A stretch of DNA of 64,000 nucleotides from Phycomyces blakesleeanus NRRL 1555(-). Lineage: Eukaryota > Mucoromycota > Mucoromycetes > Mucorales > Phycomycetaceae. A program made the position numbers and the translations under genes. Below the pieces are notes generated by a model. That model was given only the letters and a program-made list of their open reading frames with translations. It did no database searches and was not told where the DNA came from. Each line of letters begins with the position of its first letter. Within the stretch, counting starts at the first letter, position 1. Where the stretch lies: the NCBI RefSeq assembly GCF_001638985.1, contig NW_017265145.1, positions 1,218,353 through 1,282,352 of the forward strand, read 5' to 3'. Below, one piece after another: positions 13,243-25,417 of this stretch.

Positions 13243-14758
13243 CTATTTTGCTTTTGGAACAGAAAATATATCCGTGCTACCATCTTTTTCATCTGACAAG
13301 AAGTCTCCCATGTCTGCATAAAAGGCATCCAAATCATCTTCAAGGCTTTCTTTTTCTGTAATAAAATAATAAATAAAAATAATAATAACGATAACGATAG
13401 CGATAATAAAAGAGTAATAATGACAGTAAAAATAATAAAGCAATAAAATAATATCAATCGATCAATTGATAAATCGATTTCAATCGTCAATCTCGATCTA
13501 AATCTAAATCCAAATCTAGGGCTAGGTCTTTGTTTCCTTTTACCTTTGGGTTTCATTGCTTCTTCCAATTTCTTTGTTCTTTCTTCCTCCTCTTCTCGTA
13601 ATCGCTTTGCTTCTAATTCCTGCTGTTCCTTTTCTTTTTTCAATCGTTCCTGAACAAGTGCTTCTGAGTATTCACATGCATAAGAGTGTCTGTCTCCATA
13701 CGCCCATAGTCCATCCGGAACATCGGCCCGCACTGCCCACTCAGATGCCACATAAACTGGCAAGAAACTGTCTGGGTTGGCGTATGATATCTTTACTGTA
13801 CGACGATCGACATTGAATTCATCTCCCATGCTTTCAATGGCCTTTGCAGCCAGCTAATTAATATTAGACCCATATATAAATAAATATTAGTTGAAATAAG
13901 TCAAAAGTATTTTATATATATATATATATACCTGTGCACTCTTGAATTCGGCAAAGCCATATTCACACGACATTTTTGCCAACTTGTCACGGATCAAGAG
14001 TACACGATGCAATCCTTCAAATTCTTTAAGAGCTTGGAACAAGGTTTCTTCAGTTGTGAGGTTGTCAAGGTTTCGGATAAGGATCATGCTACTAGGAGTA
14101 AACGAAACGTCTTTGGATCCATCATTGATTTCTATCGATTCTGTCTCATTTGACCGTGTCTGGGCTGTAGAGCCTAATTACACACACACATATATATATA
14201 TATTTAAGCAAAGATATAACCAACAGCCACAACATACTTTCATAGGGTGCTCTGCATTCCACACACACACGACGGTAGTCCTCATTAAATTTCTTGCACT
14301 ATTAAGAAAAATAAATAAATAGCTGTATGCGTGTGTATAATGTTTTTTTTTTCAATTGTACATCTCACTCTCTCACTCTCTCGATCTCTTTTTCTTATTT
14401 AGATTTTATCTTTACCTTTTGACATCTCCACTCTAGTTTATTGTCCTTTACACCATTCTTGTGACAATAATCGATCCTGACCCTGTACTCACCCATAAAG
14501 AAATACGGAAAGTATCTTTCAAAGAACTGAACTGCATGACCAACACTTGTAAACCGAACAAAAGCAAATTGCCGTGATTCACCTAATATATATAAGCAAA
14601 AAAGAAAAGAAAAAAAAAGAGGAAATAATAATAGGATGTCGAGGTAGAGACAAGATGTTGTATAAGCCCAATTTTGTCAATTTTGTCAGTACAATTCATA
14701 TAATTATTTTCAATCTTTTATCCCTTTAGACACACACATACACACACACACACATATA

Positions 14759-14794
<36 letters not shown>

Positions 14795-15806
14795 TGTATG
14801 TATATGAAACATCGTCTTGAAAGAGACAATAAAAGATTGCTATTTTTCTCAAATAGCACTAATAATAAGGATATCAAAATGTATTTTGGACCTGTTTCAC
14901 GGCTTCTAATCAATGTCACTTCGTCGATACTTGCTTCCATTGACTCTAATTTTCTTTGAATCTTAAGGAACGAAACGAGGTTAGAGGATTATGCATTCAC
15001 AATAGATATTATATATAATATGTAAGTGAATATTTTTACAGATATCAAACGTAGAAAAGCAAAGAAAAAGAAAAAGAGATAATGATTACAACTTACATCT
15101 CTTTCTTGTGCATTATCAGGTAGACCACGAAGAACGACATTGATATTGGGAGGGGAAGGTTCTTGGGACCGTCTATCTGATCGATCGTCAAACCGCCTGG
15201 AATGCTTTAATATATATATATATATATATATGTAATAAAGATATAGATAGAGAAGTAGAGAAATAATAACATGTTCGATACGCAAACTTTAGTTTCCGAA
15301 TCTTTTCTTTGTTCAAGTGATAAGAAGAATATATATTTATATTTATATTTATATAATGTAATGATTAATGCGCTTACATCAAAGTCATTATTGTGGCGAT
15401 GATTAAACCGATCATCTCGGCGGTCCATTCTATCTCGTGGTTCATCTCGTTCATATCGGTCATTTGAAGGTGATGATTGCCAATGAGGAGCTCCTCGTTC
15501 TCCTCTTCTAAATCCTCCTGGACTATTCGACATTGGGGGACTACGAGATCTCCTGCGATAATGTTGCTGCTGAGGCGATGGAAAGCGCGGCTGTTGGTCG
15601 TGAGGTTGGAATCGTTGTTGATGTTGGTCGTGAGGTGGGTGCCGGTGATTAAACGATGGTGGGAATCGAGAATCGAACGGTGCCGAGTCATAGAGCTCTC
15701 TTGGCTGAAAGTGATGATGTTGAGGTTGGTGAGGTGGCTGTGCAGGCCGTGCAGATGGTGTGGACGGCACAGGATGCATAGGTGGGCGTGGAGGATTGTA
15801 AGGCAT
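13243..15806 (-). CDS. RBM5/10-like RNA-binding protein, 8 exons
   Basis: Probable RNA-binding splicing factor of 499 residues with the RRM, RanBP2 zinc finger, RRM order of metazoan RBM5/RBM10, acting in the nucleus. Minus-strand exons: 15806-15378, 15204-15097, 14961-14892, 14582-14416, 14298-14238, 14173-13932, 13853-13544, 13355-13243; all phases close. Residues 1-160 are rich in Pro, Gln, His and Arg. RRM1 (about 164-243) reads NVVLRGLPDN and ESRQFAFVRF. The zinc finger (about 253-276) reads WRCQKCKKFN and RRVCVECRAP, a W-x-C-x2-C-x10-C-x2-C pattern. RRM2 (about 307-385) reads MILIRNLDN and CEYGFAEFKS. A charged coiled-coil-like stretch and an acidic C-terminus follow. The OCRE and G-patch domains of animal RBM5 are absent. 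Exon 2 uses an AAAG acceptor and exon 3 a weak GTCCAA donor, so those edges are less certain. Confidence 0.85.
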
Positions 15807-16751
15807 CGAGAAACCACAAATTAAAAAGAAATAGAATATATATTTATATTTATATATATATATATATAGATATAGATATATAGATATATAGATATATTAA
15901 AAGTATATGAAAGAAAGAAAGAAAAAACAGCAAACAAAATCAGAGCACAAGTACGGACACAAGTACAAGCACACACGAGTACAGAATAATAAGGTAAAAT
16001 GAAGACTCAAATGTCAAGAGAAGAAAAAACAAAAAAGGGAATTGCAAAGCATTAGATATTCGATATCCCTTTTACTTTTACTCTTTTCATTTTGGCTTCA
16101 AAAAAATTCCAAAAAAAAGTTGTGACGTATATTTGCTCATTAGTGTGGAGAAGTAAAATTCGCTATTTTAAAGCTTTATATGAAGGGGAAGAGGAAGAAG
16201 ATAGAAAGAAACTCTTTCTTTTATAGAGCACAAGGAGGTAGCTTTTTATTAGACCAAAATAGTTATATACAAGCATACACACAAATAACAAACAAAGGGT
16301 AGATTATACTTCTTGTGCATTCTTAAAGAGACTATTTCGTCTTGTTTTTTTTTGTTTTTTTGTTTGTTTTATGTGCAAATCATTTATAAGCCATTTAATT
16401 AAGTGATATATCGATTTATTTTCTATATAAATATCCACAAGTTACATCAATACACATCGCTTTTAGGAGCGGGCAATGGAAGAAAGCGAAGAAGGGTCTT
16501 GCATTGAGTAATCAATCGATACTATCCCCATATATACTACATAATACATATTATACATAAAATAACTAATACCAAAAGCTATTGTTCCAAGATGATCAAA
16601 GCTTACGTGTATATAGAAATAATGATTATGTTTTTGAGTGTCTAAAACTTTTGCAGAATGATTAGAGAGTAGAGAAAACATATTAATGAAATGTATTGAT
16701 AGATATTTAAAATATGGATACATCAAAAACTTTATAGGGTTCATACAACTA
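15807..16751. other. 5' flank of RBM-like gene
   Basis: AT-rich DNA with TA and GATATA runs just upstream of the RBM-like start. No gene was seen; open frames at 16463-16765 lack domains. Confidence 0.55.
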
Positions 16752-17133
16752 TTAGGGGGTTTCAACAGTCCTTTAAGCTTTTAAATTTAAGCATTGAGTT
16801 TAACTTTCAAAATATAATTGGCTGAAATTAATTTATAGCCATTAAAAAAAATCAAAACTCTTGAAAGAAGACATTTGAGAGTTTTGAACTTTTAATACAT
16901 CCTTGCTTAAATTTGTTTTTTTTTTTTTGGAAATTTAATAAAACCTTGATGCAAATGTTTTTGTCTCTTTCAATAATATTTTAAACTTATATCATATTAT
17001 CACAATACCTAACAGGGCTGAAAGGAGCATTTAGGGTACTCAAAAACACTTAGTAACTTTTACGTATTACTGGTTACTGCTCTAGAACTCAAAGCTTAAG
17101 TTTAAAAGAATAAAAGACTGTTGAAACCCCTAA
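16752..17133. mobile_element. 382-bp MITE with TA target duplication
   Basis: A short element bounded by inverted repeats of about 50 bp: 16752-16800 and the complement of 17085-17133. Both ends share TTTCAACAGTC and later TTTTAAA-TTAAGC-TTGAGTT blocks, with one indel and about seven mismatches. TA dinucleotides flank it at 16750-16751 and 17134-17135, as for Tc1/mariner insertions. It has no coding capacity. It is a non-autonomous element whose helper transposase is not in the window. Confidence 0.88.
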
Positions 17134-19439
17134 TATAATTTATAGGTGGATATAGCGATATTGTCATTTTTAAAACTATCGATATCTCCATGAATATCAG
17201 TATGATGTTGGTCAGAAAGGCACTGGATATTCTCGATTAATGTTTTGAGAAATTTTACTTTGTAAATTAAAACCAGAATTTTTGATTTTGTTTTAGGTGC
17301 ACATCCTGAGTGAACTTTGGGATCAAGCATCGTTATATGATGTCAATATCCAAAAAAAGCAGTAAACGGTTTTCTTAAAAATAGAAAGACGGGATATTTT
17401 GATCCATATTTGAGTAATTACTGTAAAAAAAAAACTGTTAGATAGTGGATATTTATGTGCCTTATCATATTACTTACACATACAACAACATTTCACTTGA
17501 TAGGTCTGGATTTATAGCTGATTTTCGGTATTTAATTTGCCAATTTTGCGGTGATTTCAATGGCACGACGTTTCCAAGATTAGGGCTAGTGTTTCTTGCT
17601 TAGATGTAGAATTTTGAAACTGTATTCTAGAGAGCAGTTTCATTTTTAACATACACATACACATACACATACACATAAACATACACATATATATACGGCA
17701 CTGAAATATGTCGGATATATAGAAAATTATATAAATATACCACAACATAAACCAAATACAAATATATAATAAAAATCTCAAGTGGAAGTTGCGAGCACGG
17801 ATATGTAAGCGGAGTCTATGGTCTTTCACAATAAATTCCTTGATCTACTCAGATGATTCTCAGCCAGCCGTATTCCAGAAAAGGAATGTGGTAAAGAAAG
17901 AAAAAACAGCAAAAGCAAAAAGGGAACTCATTATTTTCACACTTTTTTTTAAAGAAAATAAATAAATAAAGTAAAAATATAGTAGGTTATCTGTTTACAA
18001 GGAGTAATAGATTGCTTACATAGTACTTTTATTAGATTTAGCCATACAAAAATATTAATTATCCTAAAGGTAAAAATAAGCACAATTATAATAATAATGT
18101 AAATTTATGCGTCATAGAAATCGCCACCTCACAGCAATATTGATCAATTAAAGAAAATTTCAAACAAACTTCAAAAAATCAAAGATATCATTGAATTAAA
18201 CTTTTATTATTACTATTATTGCTATGGTTCTTTGGTGTTGGTGAAGATCTTGAACTTTGAAAACGAAACTCCAATAAAGAAATATATACGGGTGTTTAGG
18301 GTAAACAATCAGCAAGCTTTTTATATATTAACGGTTTTAATTGACAGAATTTCTTTTTGTTTCCTGAAGGAATCGGGATACTTGGACCCAATGAACTTTA
18401 GATAAACATGATTTTGGATAAGTATATGCAAAAGAATACCTTTTTTTTTATTCAAGGTATTTATATTACTTATACAATTAAGAGAAAAAGTTTTCAGTTA
18501 GTAGGTGATATAAGGAAAAATAAGGATATTTATGGCAGCCAAGAATAATCAAGGCTTCTTTGGAAAAACCATATCATATTGCGAAATATCGCGCTTTGTA
18601 ATTGAAAAAATATATGTATATATGTATAAAACAAGGTAGTTTTTTTTTTTGGTTTGTATTACTGATCTTTACAGCTTTACTATCACCTGTTGTTCCAAAT
18701 ATATACTTGAATTTAAATCGACCATATCTAAAGTTGTCTTGGTGATTTTTTTTCTTAAGATAAAAATAATCTTTTTGTTAAATCGATATAATTTATAGAG
18801 CTTAGTATGTAAACTATATTCTATTTAGTTTCATGAATACAAGTCAGATGTATACCCTAGGATCCTAAATAAATCATCAATTTGATCTTGCAGTATTAGT
18901 AGTTTTTTAATTTGGTTAATAAAAATTTTCAATAAGAAAAGAAGTACAGAACCGCTAAACATTTACAAATATTTTTTCTTATAATAGCATATCGTGTCGT
19001 GTTGTATCGTACCAATTAATAAATAATCCTAAGGCTTGAAATATAATACAATATGCCAAAGTATTAATAAGCACTACACAATATATCCTGATAAATGCAC
19101 CAGATTCAAAGTAAATAGGGTAATATCCTTAAAATAGTCTCTGGAGAGTTTGGGCTCACAAGAAAATGAACAATGTATTGGGTGTTATATGGAATATTTC
19201 AGAGATTGAACCAAAGCTTATTTATTAATAGTTTACTTCTTTCTTTTTATGCTTATGTTTATTTAACCTGACAAAATCGGGCATATTAAAACATCTTATC
19301 ATTTTAGCTTGGTCTCACAATTGTATTTGTAAGCAGTCAATATGTAAAATAAAAAGAAAAAAAGACATGGTTATTCTTATATTCATATTTTAGTAATAAC
19401 CTTGTTTGTTTTCCGGGATTATGTCTTACAAACAAAATC

Positions 19440-19530
19440 AAGCCAATATAAGCCAAGCCAAGCCGGATCAAGTCAAGTCAAGTCAAGCCAAGACAAGCCA
19501 AGACAATCCAGGCCAAGACAATCCAAGGTA
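19440..19530 (+). repeat. CAAGY pentamer array
   Basis: About 90 bp of degenerate units CAAGC, CAAGT and CAAGA with some six-base units. It stands out in a region with few G and C bases. Confidence 0.75.
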
Positions 19531-20514
19531 TGAGTAGAGTGTAATGTAAGCCAATTGATTAAAATAATACGGCTACAAACGAAGGGTATTATATCCATGT
19601 TACCTATCGCCTTTATTTAACCGTACCTTGCTTCCAATAATTTAGTAAGGGCTTTAAGAATAATTAATTTTGGAGTTATATCGAAGACATAAATGCGTTC
19701 AGGTATAAATAATTTCTTATAATATATTCAAATATGTATCTGAGTGCCTGACTGTAGGAGTGTGCATGTTTAGTTATTTTCTACTGCTCGAATTATATGT
19801 ATGGAATGTGACTTAAAATAAAGTTAGTAAGAACCACTCTAATGGTACCAAGTATTGCACTGGTGGTATTATAATTGAGCTTTTATTTGACTATGTACTT
19901 TTATTATTGGTGGTGGTAGTAGTAATATTTTCATCGAAATAAAGTGCAATAATTCGAGTGGGAAATGATCGTGTGTGTTCGAGACCATGTGCATAACCTG
20001 CCGCAGTAGTAATACATAGTTAATTCTCACGCTTTGATTAATGAAACAGACGTAATATGTCGAAATAAGTCAGATTTTTGAGAAAATGATGCCCGAAGGT
20101 CCGGTTTTTGTCTTTGTCTTTGTTTTTTTTTGGATATTTCACGCGAAACATTCGATTTTAGTTTGTTTGGGACCAGATCTTCCATTTATGACATTCTGTC
20201 CTCCCTTAATATTCAACATATATTGTTTGTCTGCATATTTGCCTGTCTGTCATCACTATGGACCAAAAAAAACCCTTTTTTGGAAGAAAAGTTTCATTTC
20301 ATTTGTTTAAAATAATAGTATAATAAAATATAACCGAAATTCGGCGGATTTCCGAGTAGATTATCTACTAGTTCACTGACTGTTCTAATCTATGATATTC
20401 TGAGATTATTTTGTACGTGTGTGTGTGATAATTGTAGGCAATTTATCCACAGAAACGGGAATCTATCATTTGATAACCCTTGATGTGTCTAGAGAAATTA
20501 AGATAAAATAAAGT

Positions 20515-20534
20515 GACAGGACAGGACAGGACAG
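20515..20534 (+). repeat. (GACAG)4 microsatellite
   Basis: Four perfect GACAG units. Confidence 0.85.
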
Positions 20535-21593
20535 GTCTGAATGCTGCTTGTAACATTATGACCTTGGACTCTTTTGTCCTTCTTCTTTTTTCACAGGGCT
20601 CTTGTTTTATTTCTCAGTCCCCCATTCACTATCTCTCTCGATTAGTCCACATGTATTTTGCCAAAAATACAACCCAATTTAGACACAGCAGTAATTCTTC
20701 GCACAACTCAAATAGCAATATAACAAAAAAAAAGAGTACTGCGGCAGATTCAATTTATAAATAATTAAAGTTTTTTGTTTTGTTTCTTGTTTAATCTCGG
20801 TCTTTTAGTGTTAAGCTGTTGAAGAAATGCATACGTATATAAATAAACACTTACATTCTTATGAGGTAAAAAGTACATATTAATTGAATCTGGTACTCAA
20901 TAAATTGACATGTATTTCTCAAAACGTAGAAAAGATGTGTCCTAACTTACCTTACACATTTTGTGTATTAAGATGCTATTTTTTTCTACAAACCGCAAGA
21001 GATTATCATGAAACCAGCCGTAATAATAATAATAATATAATAAAATAAAATAAAAAGCTAAAATTTATATTCAACTAATCAAAGAAAGCCAGAGAATTAT
21101 TAAAGATGTGTATACATATATATAAGGGAGGTTTCTTCAACAATACACAAAATATATAATAGAAAACATTAGATAGTCTGGTGGGCAATTTACTGCTCAA
21201 AATTGATAGTCAAGATAAAGTCAAAGTCAAAGTGAGAGAAATACAAGCTATTCATGTAAGAAGAAATCAAAGTCCTCAAAAGATTGTTTTTGGTATTCGA
21301 ATCCAAGGAGAAATATGGCTTCAACTTTTTTTGCTGTTCTTTTTCTTTCTTTCTAAATACGGTCCCTAACATTCGGATTCTCTAATTAATTAATCAATTA
21401 TATAGCAAACCCCCTCTCGATTGCCTATACAAACCATCATTTTACTTTTAATTAGCAATAGACCACCACTATTATAATAAATTCTTCGTCGATTTTACAC
21501 AAACACGTTTATATCCACCTTTAATATTGCACATCTTTTATATGTTATTTCTTAAGACCAGATATATTTTGAATAAATAAATAACGTCTTTGT

Positions 21594-22721
21594 CTATTCA
21601 GCCTTTTTTGTCCTTAAAATGGAATCTTTTTGCAGCAAGGGGATAACCCCATCAACAAGTATGTACCTAGTAATGTACATATTTATTGCTGCTATAACAT
21701 ATAGCGCAGGTCTATAATATGGCCCCATAATCTCTATTATCGGGGCTAATAGCCAAAATAATAATAAGTCAAAGTATAGTTATATGCCATAATACATTAC
21801 AGTAGAAATAAATTAAAGAAGAAAGAGTTACCTGGAGGAGGCACTTGAAGATAATTGAGATTTATATCAAGAAAAAGGCCGAGACACTGAACAAATGGAC
21901 AATTGTACATTATATAAATTGCGAAAGAAAACATGTACACATCTCTTGACGACGGGAGTATCAGATAACGACCAGATTTTATCAAGAAAAGTGGGGCTAT
22001 TAGAATAATCAAGTGCTCTAAAGATGTGACCAAATTAAATATTAAAAAAAAGAAAGGAAAAAGAACAATGATAATTAAATGAGGAATACAAAGATATTTG
22101 TGTACTGTGTACTGTGTACTGTGTACTGTGTACTGTGTACTATGTATTGTATTACCTATCACAAAATTTATAGTTTCCCCTGGCAATATATGGTCCCTGA
22201 GATCTGGAAATAGGAGAGCTGCCAACCCTCCCCACTGGGTATAAAGATATATGTTGAATAACATGGTTGGGATGACAGATCGCTTGTTCGGATATAGTAT
22301 AACAATTATAAGCAGAATTTGGCTCATGAAGCAAGGGAGGAGCAAGTGAAGCAAATCACTCTTTATCCATCTCTGTACAAAAGTCATTGTCCAAGATCCA
22401 ATCAAGATGCCCAGCGAAATTTTTTCTTCTAGCGATGTCTCCTTGGGTGGATCGAAAGCCAACAAAAGGGACTCGTACGACGTTTTGGATCTCACAAGTT
22501 TCCACGCTGAATAAATAAGTAACATGAACATCAGAACCGGAATAAATGTTAACTCGACAGCATGGTACTTGAGATCTGGATACCTTTTTTTTTAAAAAAA
22601 AACTATTAATAAAGAATATACTGGTAAAGTGTTCAAAAGATTACCAAGTAGCTAACAATACTTCATCTCCCTTTTGTCGTAGTGCCCATGTCTCTAATAC
22701 AGAGACAATTGTACTAATCAT
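21594..22721 (-). CDS. TMEM164-family membrane protein
   Basis: Multi-pass membrane protein of 280 residues in the TMEM164 family; the human member is an acyltransferase making ether phospholipids. Minus-strand exons: 22721-22645, 22583-22156, 22017-21832, 21745-21594; phases close and the frame ends in TAG. Family marks: LLHLLLPCFMSQ (conserved Cys at residue 110, the position of the proposed catalytic Cys in the human protein), GGLAALLFPDLRDHILPGE, EHLIILIAPLFLIKSGRYLI, and a final block MGPYYRPALYVIAAINMYIT matching the family C-terminus. Several hydrophobic helices are evident. The His next to the Cys in the human protein is Phe here. The start is the first Met after an in-frame open stretch and is the least certain part. 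Intron 2 holds a heptamer array. Function is inferred from family. Confidence 0.82.
22100..22143 (+). repeat. (GTGTACT)6 heptamer array in intron
   Basis: About six near-perfect 7-bp units lie inside intron 2 of the TMEM164-like gene. Confidence 0.9.
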
Positions 22722-23531
22722 AGATCTATCAAAGCTGAGAGAGATGGCACAAATGTTATAAAGAAGAAGAAGCAAAAAAAAGCTTCTATCTTCCCCTTCT
22801 TCCTGGCTTAATAAATCGTATTTTGGCATGTCATAATTGGCTAAGCCAAACAAGAACATAAAGCCATTATTAATAATAATAATATAAAAAAAGGGGGATT
22901 TATGCCAATGTCTTTCCCTTTTGGACCACTTTAGAATCCTGTAATAAAAAGCTATTACTTTACTATCATATATACATGTATAGATCACAAACTAAATATA
23001 CAAAGAATAACAGCGATAATAATTAGGCATTTTATTTGATTGACTTTCTGTAGTCTTGTTAATAGGCAAATTTAAGCTCTTATACTTGCTAAACAAACAT
23101 AAAAAATTGAAATCCCATTTTGTGGTATTCAAAAAAAAACGTTAATATGGCAATGTATTTAGAAATGAAATTTATTGTTGTTAAACATTATTTTAGTAGA
23201 ATGTGAGCTTTGGAATTTGTGTAGATTTAGCTCATAGCCAAGCTAAATGAACTAATCTCATTGATTACATGAACCACATTATTTGCCTAAAGTACCTGTA
23301 AAAGCTTGCTGTTAGTAATAATAATAGTAGTGGTGGTGGTGAAAAAAGATTACATTATTCATTGTTAAAGGAAATCTCTTTCAAAATAAATAACAATTAA
23401 AAGCAGGATAAGCTAATTGCATAAAATAAGATATTGGTCTCCAAAGATACGTCATTAAACGGAGCTTAAATAAATGTCAATATCCTCCAAGTTCATCCTG
23501 TTCTTGAATAGATTCTCATTGATCTGTCCAA
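22722..23531. other. Divergent promoter region TMEM164/CWC15
   Basis: AT-rich spacer between two divergent genes. An antisense open frame (22641-22988) extends upstream of the TMEM164 start but has no similarity to the family. No other feature was seen. Confidence 0.5.
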
Positions 23532-24742
23532 ATGGTAAGCGCAGCGCTCTCCATCCTGACATTACTATGTTCAATTTTGGTCTACCAATACAAAATCTCA
23601 CTCAGAAGGAACTTGATTAGACAACCGCTGCTCGCCCCACATTTGATCCTGCGAGGGGAAAAGACAACAAGGCGCCTAGTTTCCAATACGGCAACCGCGA
23701 TCTTGCGTCTCATACAAAACTTAAATTCAGGCAAGTTTTAGATCTATAATTTACTAGTATAAAGCTTTTCTTTCTGTTAGTCTTTTTTTTTCATAGATTC
23801 AGTTCAATTCATATATATATATATATATATATATAAGTGAAACTAGATATTGACATTGTATAATAGACAACCTGGACAGGGAGGTGCTGATGAGATTGGT
23901 GATCGAGAGGCTTTAAAATATGAGCTTTTCCAAGCTGAAAGAGAGTACTATGAGACCAAGGAGAAGGATGGACCAGCATCGATGGGTGGACGTTTGATTG
24001 GATCTAATCAGGATGAAGAGGATCCAGAATCAAGACGACAGCGATTGATTCTCGAAGCAGAAAAGGCAGCTGCCCTTGACAAAGACGATGATGACGGGGG
24101 GACAGATAGTGATAGTAGCAGGTAACAGGAATAAGAATAATCATCTGTTTAAGTTCTTATGTGTATATATGCATATATGGTTACAATTTACAATATAACA
24201 TATACGTATATGTTTGTATAGTGATGATGATGACGACGATGATGATGACGACGACGAAGATAATACAGCAGAATTAATGGAGACACTCCAGAGGATTAGA
24301 AAGGAGAGGGCAGAGGAGAAGGAAAGACAAGAGCGTGAAAAGCTGGAGGCAGAAGATGCCCAAAAAGAGGAGGAGGCAATGACAGGCAATCCACTTTTGC
24401 ACATTGGCAATGAAAAGCGTGATTTCAGTGTGAAGCGAAGGTACGGAACTAGCTGAGCTTTAATATATATAATTTGTATTTTTTGCTCTCTTTGTGTGTA
24501 TATATACATATATATACAGAGCTCTATATGATGAGCACAATGGATAGGGAAAGAAGCTCTTTTATTTCTTCTAGTGACAACTGCTGTGTGTGCTTATTTT
24601 ATTTTTATTCTGTAGATGGGATGACGACGTTATTTTTAAGAACCAGGCACGCGGTGTAGAAGAAAAGCAGAAGAAGCGGTTTATTAACGATATGTTACGC
24701 TCTGATTTCCACCGTCGCTTCCTTACCAAATATATTCGTTAA
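23532..24742 (+). CDS. CWC15: CWC15 spliceosome protein
   Basis: Homologue of CWC15/Cwf15, a core component of the Prp19-associated spliceosome. It has 237 residues from exons 23532-23534, 23621-23730, 23867-24121, 24222-24440 and 24616-24742; the phases close exactly. The first coding exon is only the ATG, followed by GTAAGC, and the protein then reads [13 protein letters not shown] as in other CWC15 proteins. Intron 2 has a GC donor (AG|GCAAGT) and joins KLKF to RQPGQGG. The middle has an acidic Asp run then a charged helix ([17 protein letters not shown]). The conserved C-terminus is [44 protein letters not shown] read-through frame starting at the ATG ignores the first intron and is not the product. 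Confidence 0.93.
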
Positions 24743-25062
24743 AGAACTCCTTGGGTTCTGCATAGTATTTTCACCATAAACCTCATGATACTACTATTAT
24801 AATTATTATAATTTTCTTGGACCAAATTTATTGTTGGTTTGTGTTTCAAAAGTACAAAAAAAAGGAAGGAAGGAAGGAAGGAAAGAATAAACCTAACACA
24901 TTTGGAAGATCAGTGCGACCCAAGAGAATAATCCAAGAAATTATAAGAATATATAATACAATATATATAGCTGTAACACGCAACGGGGGAGCGGGGAAAA
25001 ACGGTTCTAAGTAGATCTTTTTATTTATACGTAAATTCTTATTTTTACTTTACTTAATTTTC

Positions 25063-25170
25063 ATGGCTTTACTGCGGCAGTCTTTGTTGGCTCCTGTACC
25101 CGTTAAGGACTGGAATATCCGTACTGTCGGACAAGCTCAGCGTGGACAGAATGATGATAATAATCTGTGA
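25063..25170 (+). CDS. Small ORF, 35 codons, unknown
   Basis: A short open frame starting MALLRQSLLAPVPVKDW and ending NDDNNL. Its base composition is more coding-like than the flanks, and it sits between CWC15 and the arrestin gene. No homologue is recognised. It could be a real microprotein, an upstream ORF, or chance. Confidence 0.25.
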   Translation: MALLRQSLLAPVPVKDWNIRTVGQAQRGQNDDNNL

Positions 25171-25242
25171 ACTCAAAATGGGATTTATGTGTTTCTGTGT
25201 GTATGTGTTTCTGTGTGCAAGTATGAGTGCAAATGTGTGCTA

Positions 25243-25290
25243 AGTGTGTGGGTGTGTGTGTGGGTGTGTGTGTGGGTGTGTGTGTGGGTG
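25243..25290 (+). repeat. (GTGTGTGTGGGT)4 minisatellite
   Basis: Four copies of a 12-bp GT-rich unit lie upstream of the arrestin gene. Confidence 0.9.
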
Positions 25291-25417
25291 AAAGGAAGTA
25301 TATAATATATATAAAAAAAATGCTCAATTAAAACATAAAATAAGAAAATAAAAAAAAGCTAATTTTACTTTCCTTGTCTTTCCTTTGTAACTTTGTCTAC
25401 ACTTCCTTAAACTTACA

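Larger units (their letters stand above)
17134..21593. other. Gene desert, 4.5 kb
   Basis: Uniformly AT-rich DNA with no coding frame of note, no RNA gene and no recognised transposon domain. It contains a CAAGC/CAAGT pentamer array (19440-19530) and a GACAG repeat (20515-20534). It could hold very old decayed repeats that cannot be recognised by eye. Confidence 0.5.

Noticed and set aside
13053..13829. 258-residue open frame covering the RBM-like C-terminus
   Set aside because: It reads through an intron (13356-13543) into hydrophobic repeats; the spliced model ends with ordinary acidic residues and correct phase.
14493..14582. Earlier donor GTGAGT in RBM exon 4
   Set aside because: Using it would delete the first half of the RanBP2 zinc finger, whose Trp and Cys pair is encoded just after; the GTAAAG donor at 14415 keeps the finger and the phase.
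16752..16760. TTAGGG as telomeric sequence
   Set aside because: Only one unit at each end, and these are the tips of a TA-flanked inverted-repeat element; there is no tandem array.
25243..25290. Regularly spaced repeats as CRISPR
   Set aside because: They are head-to-tail minisatellite units without spacers, and the DNA is eukaryotic.
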